A program made the position numbers and the translations under genes. DNA of 64,000 nt from Treponema parvum (GTDB lineage Bacteria; Spirochaetota; Spirochaetia; Treponematales; Treponemataceae), in the NCBI RefSeq assembly GCF_017893945.1, contig NZ_CP054257.1, positions 2,294,001 to 2,358,000 on the forward strand, in the 5' to 3' direction. How positions within the stretch are numbered: the stretch's first letter is position 1; the number at the start of each line of letters is the position of its first letter. Shown here one piece after another: positions 29,037-37,576 of this stretch. The notes below the pieces were generated by a model. The model did not search any database. It was not told where the DNA came from and saw only the letters and a list, made by a program, of their open reading frames with translations.

Positions 29037-30563
29037 ATGACATCCCTTGAAGCGGTAATAGAAATCGGCTCTACAGGGATAAGGCTCCTTGTTGCCGAAA
29101 TAACCGACAGCGGGCAAAGAAACACATTGGACCGTTCCGAAATGCCGGTGTCGCTGGGGCACGATGTTTTTACATCCGGTTCGGTAAGCAGTGAAACGCT
29201 TTTACGCTGCATTCAAATTCTTTTAAGATTCCGTGAACAGCTTGTAAGCTGGAACATACAACCGGATAAAACTTCCGTCATTGCAACTAACGCCGTAAGA
29301 GAAGCTAAAAACAGAGACCCCTTCGTAGACCGTATTCAGATAAGGACCGGATTCCACGTTCAGATAATAGACGGAATTGAAAATAATCGCCTTACGTATC
29401 TTGCGGTAACGGATTGTCTAAAAGGGAGCGCCGCCGTAAATCTTAAAAAAGACGCTATAATTATCGAAGTGGGCGGAGGCTCTACCGAGCTCATGCTCAT
29501 TGAAAAAGGAAAAATGGCGGGAGCCCACAGTATGCGCATAGGAACCGTGATTGTAGGGCAGCAGCTTCGTTCCATGCTGGGCACTATGGAAGATGCGTAC
29601 CGCTATATTGAAGAATTTATATTTAACACAAAGGGTTCCCTGGATACCGAACTTGCTCTGCAAAAGATAAAGCAGTTTATAGCCGTAGGCTCGGACGCCC
29701 GCATCGCAGCTGCAAATATCGGAGAAAAAATTTCACCTTCTGTGTGGGAATTGGACAGGCAGGTGTTCGACGATTTTGTAGACAAGCTTCAAACATGCAC
29801 GATCGACGAATGCGCGGCACAGCTTAGAATTTCTTACAGCGACGCGCAATCCTTACAGATAAGTCTTTTGATATACAAGCTGTTTTTAAAATTCACTAAT
29901 GTAAAAAAGATCCTCGTTGCGGAAACAAGCATACGCGAAGGTCTTATCATTTCAAAAACGGTTCCCGACACGTCCTTGCAGCAGGATTTTTATTCACAGA
30001 TCACGGCGTCGGCAAAAAATATTCTCAGAAAATATAGGGGAGATGAGAAACACGCTGATTTTGTGCGAAAGATCAGTTTAAAATTTTACGACGAACTTAA
30101 AGAGGAAATCGCCCTTCCCAAAAAAGCCCGTCTTCTTTTGGAAATTTCAGCCATACTGCACGACGTCGGCATGTTCATACGCGCTGAAAATCACAACCTT
30201 CATTCCCAATACATAATCGCAAATTCCGAAATTTTCGGTTTGGGAAGGGAAGATATAACGATAATCTCTTTGATTGCGCTCTATCACCGTGACAATAAAA
30301 AGCCGCAAGACGATAAATATTTTCAAATGCTGCCGAGTTCCGAGCGCATGACGATCTTAAAACTTACGGCGATTTTGCGCATCGCGGACGCCTTGGACAG
30401 GAGCCATATGCAAAAATTTACCGATTTTTCCATAAAGACGGACGACGATACAATCACTATAATAACGTCCGGCGATCATAATACCACGCTTGAAAACGTT
30501 GCGCTCGCCCAAAAAGCGGATATGTTCGAATCTTTTTTCGGATATAAGATAATTATGATGTAA
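29037..30563 (+). CDS. ppx: exopolyphosphatase / pppGpp phosphatase (Ppx/GppA) with HD domain
   Basis: The 508-residue enzyme would remove terminal phosphate from polyphosphate or convert pppGpp to ppGpp. The N-terminal ASKHA ATPase fold shows EIGSTGIRLLVAEI (phosphate-1 loop), ATNAVREAKN and EVGGGSTELM (phosphate-2 loop). A C-terminal HD-type domain is at about 340-480 (ILHDVGMFIRAENHNLHSQY, ALYHRDNKKP). AAGGAG precedes ATG 29037. It lies directly upstream of ppk1. Confidence 0.92.
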   Translation: MTSLEAVIEIGSTGIRLLVAEITDSGQRNTLDRSEMPVSLGHDVFTSGSVSSETLLRCIQILLRFREQLVSWNIQPDKTSVIATNAVREAKNRDPFVDRIQIRTGFHVQIIDGIENNRLTYLAVTDCLKGSAAVNLKKDAIIIEVGGGSTELMLIEKGKMAGAHSMRIGTVIVGQQLRSMLGTMEDAYRYIEEFIFNTKGSLDTELALQKIKQFIAVGSDARIAAANIGEKISPSVWELDRQVFDDFVDKLQTCTIDECAAQLRISYSDAQSLQISLLIYKLFLKFTNVKKILVAETSIREGLIISKTVPDTSLQQDFYSQITASAKNILRKYRGDEKHADFVRKISLKFYDELKEEIALPKKARLLLEISAILHDVGMFIRAENHNLHSQYIIANSEIFGLGREDITIISLIALYHRDNKKPQDDKYFQMLPSSERMTILKLTAILRIADALDRSHMQKFTDFSIKTDDDTITIITSGDHNTTLENVALAQKADMFESFFGYKIIMM

Positions 30564-30626
30564 AATAATCAAAGGGCGACCTGTAAAAACCGCAATTTTT
30601 AGAAATTGCTAAACGGAAAACGATTT

Positions 30627-32753
30627 ATGAAAAAAAAGCATAAAATTCCATTTTTTAACCGCGAACTTTCCTGGATAGAATTCAACGCAAGGGTTCTAAA
30701 AGAAGCGTGCAGAAAAGATATTCCCGTCATGGAAAAACTTCAGTTTTTAGCCATAGTCTCTTCAAACTTTAACGATTTTTTTCAAATAAGGGTAGCGGCA
30801 ATAAAGCGGCTTTTAAAAGAAGCTCCCGACATAAAAGACAGCTCCGGTCTCAATCCCAAGGAACTTCTTAAAAAAATTTCACTAAGGTGCCACGAAATTG
30901 TTCACGTGCAGCACGACTGTCTTGTAAACGACGTTCTTCCGAGCCTTAAACAAAACGGAATCGAATACGTTCCTCCGTCGGATTTTACCACTTATCAAAA
31001 AGCTTTTACAAAACATCTTTTTAACACGCAGATATTCCCTCTTTTAACGCCCTTACGCATAGACACGGAAAATTTTCCGAGCATAAGAAATTTGCAGCTG
31101 CACGCGGCTTTTTTGCTTAAACGCATGGAAGGTATTCCGCCTTTGGAAAATATGCCGCAGCCGGAAACGAGCGAACCTTTTATTTCCATCGTGCAAATTC
31201 CAAGCGTAATACAGCGCGTAATTCCCTTCGGCGGCAACGATAAGAAAAAATCTTTTTGCCTCCTGGACGATCTTGTGCTGCAATACGGAACTCAGCTGTT
31301 CCCCGGTTTTACAGTGGAACAGACCATGCTGTTTAAAATAACCCGCGACGCCGATCTTTCAGTAAACAGCGCGGACAACGATTTTATAGACGCTGTGGAA
31401 GAGGCAATCGCTCAAAGACAGTCTTCGTTTGCGGTAAGGCTGCTTTGCACGCAGTCAAGCCGTGATATTTTAAAAGTCCTTTCGGAAAAACTTGAAATAG
31501 AAGAAGACGACATATACCAGGTAGGAGGGATTATGGATCCTTCAACCTTGCTGGACATAACTAAGATGGAAAATACGGAAAAACTGCATTATCCGGTATG
31601 GCACCATTTTTATTCGGCCGACCTGCCTGCACAAGGCGCCTACTGGGACACTATAAAACAAAAAGACGTCCTGCTGCATTTTCCGTATCAGTCGTATAAT
31701 CCTGTCATAAAATTCATTTCGGATGCGGCGGACGATCCGGATGTGCTTGCAATCAAGATGACTTTGTATCGGGCGGGTCACGAATCGCCTATAATAGACG
31801 CGCTCAAAAGAGCCGCCGACAACGGCAAACAGGTAACCTGCTTTGTAGAACTTATGGCCCGCTTTGACGAGGAGCGCAATATTGCATGGGCTGAACAGCT
31901 TGAAAAGGCAAATGTAACGGTGATCTACGGAATAGTAAATTACAAGGTTCACTCAAAAATCCTCATGGTTATGCGCAGGGAAAATTCCGCGATAGTGCGG
32001 TACGTTTATCTTTCAACGGGAAATTTTAATCCGAAAACTGCGCGCCAATATTCGGATTTGGGAATTTTGACGGCGAATCCCGAAATTGCCAACGACGCTA
32101 CGCAATTTTTTAACATAGTTTCAGGGTATTCGGCCATACAAACCATGAACCATATGTCGATGGCGCCTATAAATCTGAAAACAAATATTTTGGCAATGAT
32201 TCAAAGAGAAATCGAACGCTCTACGCCTGAAAATCCGGGCCTAATCATAGCAAAAATGAACAGTTTATCCCACGAAGAAGTCATAAAAGCCCTGTACAAA
32301 GCAAGTCAGGCGGGAGTAAAAATTCTTCTTAACGTGCGGGGAATTTGTATGCTCGTACCCGGCGTAAACAAGATAAGCGAAAACATTACGGTGGTTTCCA
32401 TAGTGGACAGATATTTGGAGCATTCGCGCATATTCTATTTTAGAAATTCCGGCGCTGAAGAGATTTATATTTCAAGCGCAGATTGGATGCCTAGGAACCT
32501 CGACCGTCGTATAGAGCTGATGTTTCCCGTAACCGACAGAACATTGTTTAAAAACATATTTGAAATTTTAAACTTGTATTTTACGGATAACACTCATTCG
32601 CACACATTGCTTTCTTCGGGTAAATGGGTGGAAACGAAAAACGGCACTATTTTAAAACATGCGCAAAAAGAGTTGTATTTAAAATATAAAAAGACAGCCG
32701 ACACAAATACGAAAATTCCGGAAATAGAATTCAGGGCGCGAAGGAAAAATTAA
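30627..32753 (+). CDS. ppk1: polyphosphate kinase 1
   Basis: Ppk1 builds polyphosphate from ATP through a phosphohistidine. Residues 1-105 form the N domain (FFNRELSWIEFNARVL), followed by the head domain and two phospholipase-D-like catalytic domains. The autophosphorylated His is in YKVHSKILMV (about residue 440), and the second conserved His in YLEHSRIFYF (about 605). Length (708) is standard. The start is ATG 30627 (MKKKHKIPFFNRELSW); an upstream TTG seven codons earlier is unlikely. The stop codon lies inside the first unit of the 32751-33055 repeat. Confidence 0.95.
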   Translation: MKKKHKIPFFNRELSWIEFNARVLKEACRKDIPVMEKLQFLAIVSSNFNDFFQIRVAAIKRLLKEAPDIKDSSGLNPKELLKKISLRCHEIVHVQHDCLVNDVLPSLKQNGIEYVPPSDFTTYQKAFTKHLFNTQIFPLLTPLRIDTENFPSIRNLQLHAAFLLKRMEGIPPLENMPQPETSEPFISIVQIPSVIQRVIPFGGNDKKKSFCLLDDLVLQYGTQLFPGFTVEQTMLFKITRDADLSVNSADNDFIDAVEEAIAQRQSSFAVRLLCTQSSRDILKVLSEKLEIEEDDIYQVGGIMDPSTLLDITKMENTEKLHYPVWHHFYSADLPAQGAYWDTIKQKDVLLHFPYQSYNPVIKFISDAADDPDVLAIKMTLYRAGHESPIIDALKRAADNGKQVTCFVELMARFDEERNIAWAEQLEKANVTVIYGIVNYKVHSKILMVMRRENSAIVRYVYLSTGNFNPKTARQYSDLGILTANPEIANDATQFFNIVSGYSAIQTMNHMSMAPINLKTNILAMIQREIERSTPENPGLIIAKMNSLSHEEVIKALYKASQAGVKILLNVRGICMLVPGVNKISENITVVSIVDRYLEHSRIFYFRNSGAEEIYISSADWMPRNLDRRIELMFPVTDRTLFKNIFEILNLYFTDNTHSHTLLSSGKWVETKNGTILKHAQKELYLKYKKTADTNTKIPEIEFRARRKN

Positions 32754-33055
32754 ACATACTTTAAAATGCGGCATTGCAGAAAATTTCGATTTTCGAAAAT
32801 GCCGCATTCGTGCGCTTTTGCGCACAGCTATAATCAGCGACGTTTGCGCAGCAAACTCGCCGTTTAACGAGGCGGCGCAATACAGCCGCCGAAATTAAAC
32901 ATTCCTTAAAATTCAACAGTCGAACAAAATATCAATTTTGGAGACTGTTGAATTAGTGCGCGTGAGAGCACACACGTATATACGCGAGTTTTCCGCAGGG
33001 AAACTCGATGTTAAAAGACGCCGCGCCTATTTAGCGGAGGCTTTTAAACATTCTT
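32754..33055 (+). repeat. modular stem-loop repeat, two tandem copies
   Basis: Unit 1 starts TTAAACATACTTTAAA, unit 2 TTAAACATTCCTTAAA (about 32896). Each is followed by a unit-specific perfect inverted repeat: AATGCGGCATT / AATGCCGCATT in unit 1, AATTCAACAGTC / GACTGTTGAATT in unit 2. Then come a GTGCGC-type hairpin, a CGAGTTT-type hairpin (32985-33007 in unit 2) and a GC-rich hairpin ended by TTTAAC or TTTTAAACATTC. Module order equals that at 19408. The ppk1 stop and the chemoreceptor stop both lie inside repeat ends. Confidence 0.7.
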
Positions 33056-33901
33056 TTTTATCTGGAACATCTTATCCAAAAAGCGGTGCACGGAATCTAT
33101 CGCGCCCAAAATCGTATGAGTGTCTTTCATGGAGCCGTTTACTTTTTCAAGCGCCGCAAGGCCTGCGGTAAGCGCCTGAGATTCTTCGCGAACGGCGGCC
33201 GTGATTTCGGATAGCGTTTGTCCTGAAGTATTGATTGCGTTGTCGTTATTTGTAAAATTGGTCAAAACGGAATTCAAAGAAACATTAAAACGCAAGATGA
33301 GAGAAGTAAATTCATTCATCTGCGTGTTTATTTTTTCCACGGTTTTTTCAAAGGCTTCCGTGCTTTCGGTTATCTGCTTTGCAAAATTCCCCGTCTGAGA
33401 AGCCAGGCTGTGCACTTCGTTTGCAATAATCTTAAAACCCGCGCCGAAAGTCCCTGCATGAGCCGCTTCTATCGAAGCGTTTATCGCAAGAACGTTAGTT
33501 TTATCCACTACATTTTGTATATCGCCTGTAATCTTTGCAATCTTTTTTGTCTGCTCTTCCAAATCTTTAAATGAAGCGGAAAGAACTTCCGCATCTTTTG
33601 AAGTGGATTCTATTTCCTGAATGCGGTCGATTATATCCTTTTTTAAAGCGTTGTTGGCGTTTAATATGCCGCCCATCATGGAATTTATTTGTTCGATATT
33701 GTTGGCGGTACCCTTGCTCGAAGCCTGCATCTGCTCAAACGTGCTCACGATGGATTCCAAGCCGCCGCTTACAACCTCTATCGCGTAATTGAGAACTCCC
33801 AAAGAATTCATAGTTACGGCGGAAGTAGTAATTCCCTTATTGTATCCTACGGAAATGTTCTGCAACAAGTCTTCGTAATTTTGTATAATCCGTTCATCCA
33901 T
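33044..33901 (-). CDS. soluble methyl-accepting chemotaxis protein
   Basis: The 285-residue protein has no membrane helix. It is a coiled-coil signalling domain with the conserved hairpin tip NVLAINASIEAAHAGTFGAG (about 140-160), which contacts CheA and CheW. Methylation-helix stretches flank it. It starts 7 bp after the ODP gene and is co-transcribed with it. In T. denticola a soluble receptor of this kind is reported to take its oxygen/iron input from the ODP partner; the same pairing is inferred here. Confidence 0.88.
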   Translation of the reverse strand: MDERIIQNYEDLLQNISVGYNKGITTSAVTMNSLGVLNYAIEVVSGGLESIVSTFEQMQASSKGTANNIEQINSMMGGILNANNALKKDIIDRIQEIESTSKDAEVLSASFKDLEEQTKKIAKITGDIQNVVDKTNVLAINASIEAAHAGTFGAGFKIIANEVHSLASQTGNFAKQITESTEAFEKTVEKINTQMNEFTSLILRFNVSLNSVLTNFTNNDNAINTSGQTLSEITAAVREESQALTAGLAALEKVNGSMKDTHTILGAIDSVHRFLDKMFQIKKNV

Positions 33902-33908
33902 ACGAGCG

Positions 33909-34670
33909 TCAATCCATTAAATCGATACCGCACTTGAGAGCAGAAAGCCAGTCCAAAAACGCATGCATCGCCTCGCCTTTATATATGGCGCCGTGCTGAG
34001 GAACAAGCATTTGCGGATCAAGCCTGCGGACTCTGTCGCACCAGCTTTTTACGACGGAATTCGACGCCATATACCGCTTATGAAATCCTTCGATCAACGG
34101 AAGGTGGGAAGCGAAATCTTCCACAAAAACGGTTTCATTTCCGTTGTCAAATACGGCTGCCCCTATGTCGCTGGTAAACAGAATACGGGATTTTCTGTCG
34201 TATAGGTTGAAATTTCCCGGAGAATGCATAAAGTGAGCGGGAATAAAATCGTACGACGCGCCGTTATCCGTAGTTAAAGTCATCCCTTCATCCTTTATGG
34301 GAAGAATTCTCTCGGAATCTACAATGCCGAAATGAGGAAGAAAACGTACCCAAAGCGACGAAATGTATACTTTGGCGTGAGTAATGCCGAGCCACAAAGC
34401 GATCCCTGAAGAAACGTCCGGATCTTGGTGCGAATAGAAAATCGTATGAATATTATCCAAAGATATGTATCTGCTTATGGAAGCGATTACGCTTGCAAAA
34501 ATGTGAACTCCGCCCGGGTCAAGAACAATTCCTTTGCCGTGATCGATGATCAGATACTGCATAGTCTGTATTTCATCATTATGATTGTTTTTGTCTATAC
34601 CGAGCCATATGAATTTATGGGTTTCATCTTCATATAAAATGCGGCCGTTGGCATCATCGCTGTCTATCAT
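33909..34670 (-). CDS. ODP-type diiron oxygen sensor (metallo-beta-lactamase fold)
   Basis: The 253-residue protein matches the metallo-beta-lactamase part of flavodiiron proteins, without a flavodoxin domain. Metal-ligand regions are visible: YSHQDPDVSSGIALWLG (about 80-96), FMHSPGNFNLYD (about 143-156), LFTSDIGAA (about 162) and LVPQHGAIYKG (about 225). In T. denticola the homologue binds iron and oxygen and signals to a cytoplasmic chemoreceptor. The gene order ODP then receptor is kept. Its own ribosome binding site is weak, and a short ORF with a strong one overlaps its start. Confidence 0.85.
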   Translation of the reverse strand: MIDSDDANGRILYEDETHKFIWLGIDKNNHNDEIQTMQYLIIDHGKGIVLDPGGVHIFASVIASISRYISLDNIHTIFYSHQDPDVSSGIALWLGITHAKVYISSLWVRFLPHFGIVDSERILPIKDEGMTLTTDNGASYDFIPAHFMHSPGNFNLYDRKSRILFTSDIGAAVFDNGNETVFVEDFASHLPLIEGFHKRYMASNSVVKSWCDRVRRLDPQMLVPQHGAIYKGEAMHAFLDWLSALKCGIDLMD

Positions 34671-34743
34671 CGTTAATTGCTCGCGTCAAATTCGGTACGC
34701 GCACCTGCATAAAACCGCAGCAAACCGCGTCTTCCTTCAACAT
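34654..34743 (-). CDS. short upstream ORF overlapping the oxygen-sensor start
   Basis: A 29-codon frame starts at ATG 34743, three bases after AAGGAG, and ends at TGA 34654-34656, 17 bp inside the ODP gene in another frame. The peptide begins MLKEDAVCCGF and includes two adjacent cysteines. The ODP ATG lacks a good ribosome binding site of its own, so translation may be delivered by this upstream frame (coupling or a leader peptide). That role is inference; chance is not excluded. Confidence 0.4.
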   Translation of the reverse strand: MLKEDAVCCGFMQVRVPNLTRAINDDRQR

Positions 34744-34956
34744 CGTCTCCTTACTTAATTATTACATAACCGGCATTATTTGTATACACAAGCCGATTAC
34801 CTAAAAACTACGGGGCTGAAAGCCGGAACGCCGCGGGAAGGATAATGTCCGTGAACGCGGCCGAAACCCCGCCTTGAGCATCTTATTTTCAAAACTCGAA
34901 ATTGAACCGCAGCAAATACACTCTCATCTCTCTGCAAAAGCGCTTTCTACCCGGAT

Positions 34957-36354
34957 CTATTCCCCTTTGGACATTCCTTCCATGCTCATCTTTTCCATGC
35001 GCTCAAGGGCGGACTTCATATTGTTCACCATGAGTATCGGCTGTCCCGTTGCGTCCAAGGTATCGCGCCACATGGAGCCTTCGGGGTCTACTCTCTTTCT
35101 CTGCTTTGTTACCATTTTTATCGGCAAATGCACGTATTTGTCGTGAACAAGCCCTACTACCATCTTTGTTTTTCCGGCCATCGCCGCATGAACGGCGTTG
35201 TTACCGAGTCGCTCGCAATAGATAGAATCGTTAGCATTTGTTACGGCGGCGCGAATCTGATAGCTGGGATCAATATACTTGAGATTTATGTGGATTTTTT
35301 TATTTGTAAAATATGTATTTATTTTGTCTCTCAGGAATGTGCCGAAATCCGCAAGTTTTTTATTGCCCGAATCGTCTTTTTGGTTGGTCGCATTTAAAAG
35401 CTCTTGGCCCGCGCCTTCGGCAACCACGATCACCGCATGATGACGCCGTTCAAGACGTTTTTCAAGATTCATCAAAAATCCGTTGGGACCGTCAAGGTCG
35501 AAAGGTATTTCGGGAATAAGACAGAAATTTGTTTCATGGCTCGCAAGGGACGTCGCCATGGCGATAAACCCCGATTCCCTTCCCATGAGTTTTAAAAGAC
35601 CGATACCGTTTATTTGGGAATGCGCTTCCATGTGAATACTGCTCACCGCTTCTCTTGCCTTTTCGACGGCAGTTTCAAATCCGAACGAACGGTCTATAAA
35701 TTCAATATCGTTGTCAACCGTCTTCGGAACTCCTATTACTGCAACTTTAAGACCGCGTTTTTCAATTTCGCAGGCAATGTCGTAAGCTCCGCGAAGCGTT
35801 CCGTCGCCGCCTATAACATAAAGCTGATTTATGTTCAGGCGCTCTATACAGTCTACAATATCGATTACACGGTTTCCGCCGCCCCGACTGGTGCCCAAAA
35901 ACGAACCGCCTATCTTATGGATTGTATCAACGTTTTCAGGAGTAAGGGGTATCGTGTTAAAAGCGTATTCGCTTAAAAATCCTTTGTAGCCGAACTGAAA
36001 ACCCATAATGCGACGCACTCCGTAGCGCATGTAAAGACAACGGACGACGGCGCGTATTACGTCATTCAATCCAGGACAAAGACCTCCGCAAGTACATATA
36101 GCCGCATTTACGTGAACAGGATCAAAATAAATTTTTTCACGCGGGCCCGCTTTTTGCATAAGGTTATTCGAAGTAAGATCGTCTTCGACTTTGGAATCAT
36201 AAAAAATATTTATATTCTGCCGTACAAAGGCGGAATCCTTTACATAGTTCGCTCTAAAATCGCCGTGCGTATGCGAAAGTTCGATCGGCGAAGGAACCTT
36301 GCATTGTCCCAACTGTTCAATTGTAAAATCATTAAAATGAATGATATCGGCCAT
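34957..36354 (-). CDS. pfk: 6-phosphofructokinase (long Treponema/trypanosome type)
   Basis: The 465-residue enzyme phosphorylates fructose 6-phosphate in glycolysis. Motifs are [18 protein letters not shown] (about 90-108), GGDGTLRGA (about 180) and [17 protein letters not shown] (about 205). The Gly in GGDGT points to ATP rather than pyrophosphate as phosphate donor, while the Lys in PKTVDND is the mixed feature also seen in trypanosomal enzymes. The start is ATG 36354 with AAGGAGA upstream. It is divergent to the TRAP operon. Confidence 0.9.
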   Translation of the reverse strand: MADIIHFNDFTIEQLGQCKVPSPIELSHTHGDFRANYVKDSAFVRQNINIFYDSKVEDDLTSNNLMQKAGPREKIYFDPVHVNAAICTCGGLCPGLNDVIRAVVRCLYMRYGVRRIMGFQFGYKGFLSEYAFNTIPLTPENVDTIHKIGGSFLGTSRGGGNRVIDIVDCIERLNINQLYVIGGDGTLRGAYDIACEIEKRGLKVAVIGVPKTVDNDIEFIDRSFGFETAVEKAREAVSSIHMEAHSQINGIGLLKLMGRESGFIAMATSLASHETNFCLIPEIPFDLDGPNGFLMNLEKRLERRHHAVIVVAEGAGQELLNATNQKDDSGNKKLADFGTFLRDKINTYFTNKKIHINLKYIDPSYQIRAAVTNANDSIYCERLGNNAVHAAMAGKTKMVVGLVHDKYVHLPIKMVTKQRKRVDPEGSMWRDTLDATGQPILMVNNMKSALERMEKMSMEGMSKGE

Positions 36355-36525
36355 CACTGTCTCCTTGGGAAATTTCAACAACAGGATACCCCTATTGCCC
36401 CAAATTTTCAATCGTTTGACGGAAATTTGACATAGTTTGGCGGAAATTTTATATCGGTAGACCGGAATTTTAGCATATCGACTTATATTTTATGCGGATT
36501 ATACTGAAAATTTTTAATTTTATAA

Positions 36526-36555
36526 TTGACAATTTTTAAAATGCGGGTATAGAAT
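36526..36555 (+). promoter_or_regulatory. promoter of the TAXI-TRAP operon
   Basis: TTGACA (36526-36531) and TAGAAT (36550-36555) are 18 bp apart. The predicted start near 36562 falls at the left edge of the LacI-type operator. Confidence 0.65.
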
Positions 36556-36562
36556 AAAACAT

Positions 36563-36584
36563 GTTATGCAAACGTTTGCATAAC
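36563..36584 (+). promoter_or_regulatory. LacI-family operator, perfect 22-bp palindrome
   Basis: GTTATGCAAACGTTTGCATAAC is a perfect palindrome around a central CG, the form bound by LacI/GalR repressors. It begins at the predicted transcription start, so a bound repressor would block the promoter. The LacI regulator gene is the last gene of the same operon, which suggests autoregulation and induction by the transported compound. Six bases of spacing from the promoter and the perfect symmetry make the call firm. Confidence 0.88.
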
Positions 36585-36623
36585 CCATTCCGGCCATCGG
36601 CCAAAATTTTCAGGAGAAAGATT

Positions 36624-37574
36624 ATGGGAAAAAGAACAATTACGGTATTGTTGACAGCACTTTTTACACTCGCTGTATTTGCAAATGGGAAACCCGACTC
36701 AGGTTCAGGTACGCCGAAATTCATCACAGTCGGTACGGGAGCTACTGGCGGGGCATTTTATCCTATAGGCGTAGCGGTTGCCTCCGTTATTACAAACAAT
36801 TTGGATATTGACGCTACGGCGCAGGTTACCGGAGGCGCATTAGAAAATATCGAACTTGTACAAAACAAGACTATCGATCTTGGAATTACTATGGGAAATT
36901 CCGCACAGGAAGCCTATGAAAAAAACGGATATACAAATATAAACGCCTTATTCGGCGGGCTTTCAAAAGGTTTTTTCCAGATAGTGGTTATGAATGACAG
37001 CCCCATCAAGACTATGAGGGATTTGATCGGACGAAAAGTATGCATGGGTCCTGCCGGCAACGGCGCGATTTCGGTTGCGGAAACCATATGGGGCGCATAC
37101 GGCTTTAGCATTACCGATGTAAAAGCGACCTATCTTTCATATGACGACGGTATAAGGCAGCTTACCGACGGAAACTGCGATGCGGTTGTAGTTCAGGCGG
37201 CAATTCCCTCAGCTGCCATACAAGAGCTGGCGGCGTCTTCAAAAGCATATCGTCTGATTCCTGTAGATGAAAACGTCGCAAAGACGCTTTCGGATAAATA
37301 CCAATACTTTGGTTACGGAAAATTGCCAAAAGCAATATATCAAAACAATCCTTCGGACACTATGACAATGTATATAATAAACATGATGATCGTCCGCGCA
37401 GACTTACCCGAAGATACGGTTTATAATATTACAAAGTCTTTGTTCGAAAATATTGAAACCATAAAAGCTTCTCACAAAGCTGCCAGCGGTATTACGCTAA
37501 AGGACGCTGCAAGAACTTCCGTTCCCCTGCATCCGGGTGCACAAAAATATTTTAATGAAGTAAAAGTGAAATAA
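36624..37574 (+). CDS. TAXI-family TRAP transporter substrate-binding protein
   Basis: The periplasmic protein (316 residues) captures a small carboxylate for the TRAP permease. After a signal peptide (about 1-20) it shows the TAXI hallmark TVGTGATGGAFYPIGVAVA, then GNSAQEAYEKNG and the GRKVCMGPAGNG segment typical of ligand contacts. The start is ATG 36624 with AGGAG upstream, just after the operator. The permease gene begins 2 bp after its stop. Confidence 0.92.
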   Translation: MGKRTITVLLTALFTLAVFANGKPDSGSGTPKFITVGTGATGGAFYPIGVAVASVITNNLDIDATAQVTGGALENIELVQNKTIDLGITMGNSAQEAYEKNGYTNINALFGGLSKGFFQIVVMNDSPIKTMRDLIGRKVCMGPAGNGAISVAETIWGAYGFSITDVKATYLSYDDGIRQLTDGNCDAVVVQAAIPSAAIQELAASSKAYRLIPVDENVAKTLSDKYQYFGYGKLPKAIYQNNPSDTMTMYIINMMIVRADLPEDTVYNITKSLFENIETIKASHKAASGITLKDAARTSVPLHPGAQKYFNEVKVK

Positions 37575-37576
37575 TT

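Noticed and set aside
32754-33055. CRISPR array
   Set aside because: Only two units, each with internal hairpins and different variable segments closed by inverted repeats; no short identical direct repeats and no cas genes.
34957-36411. Longer phosphofructokinase frame starting at 36411
   Set aside because: The ATG at 36354 has AAGGAGA at the right distance, and the extra 19 residues do not look like the family.
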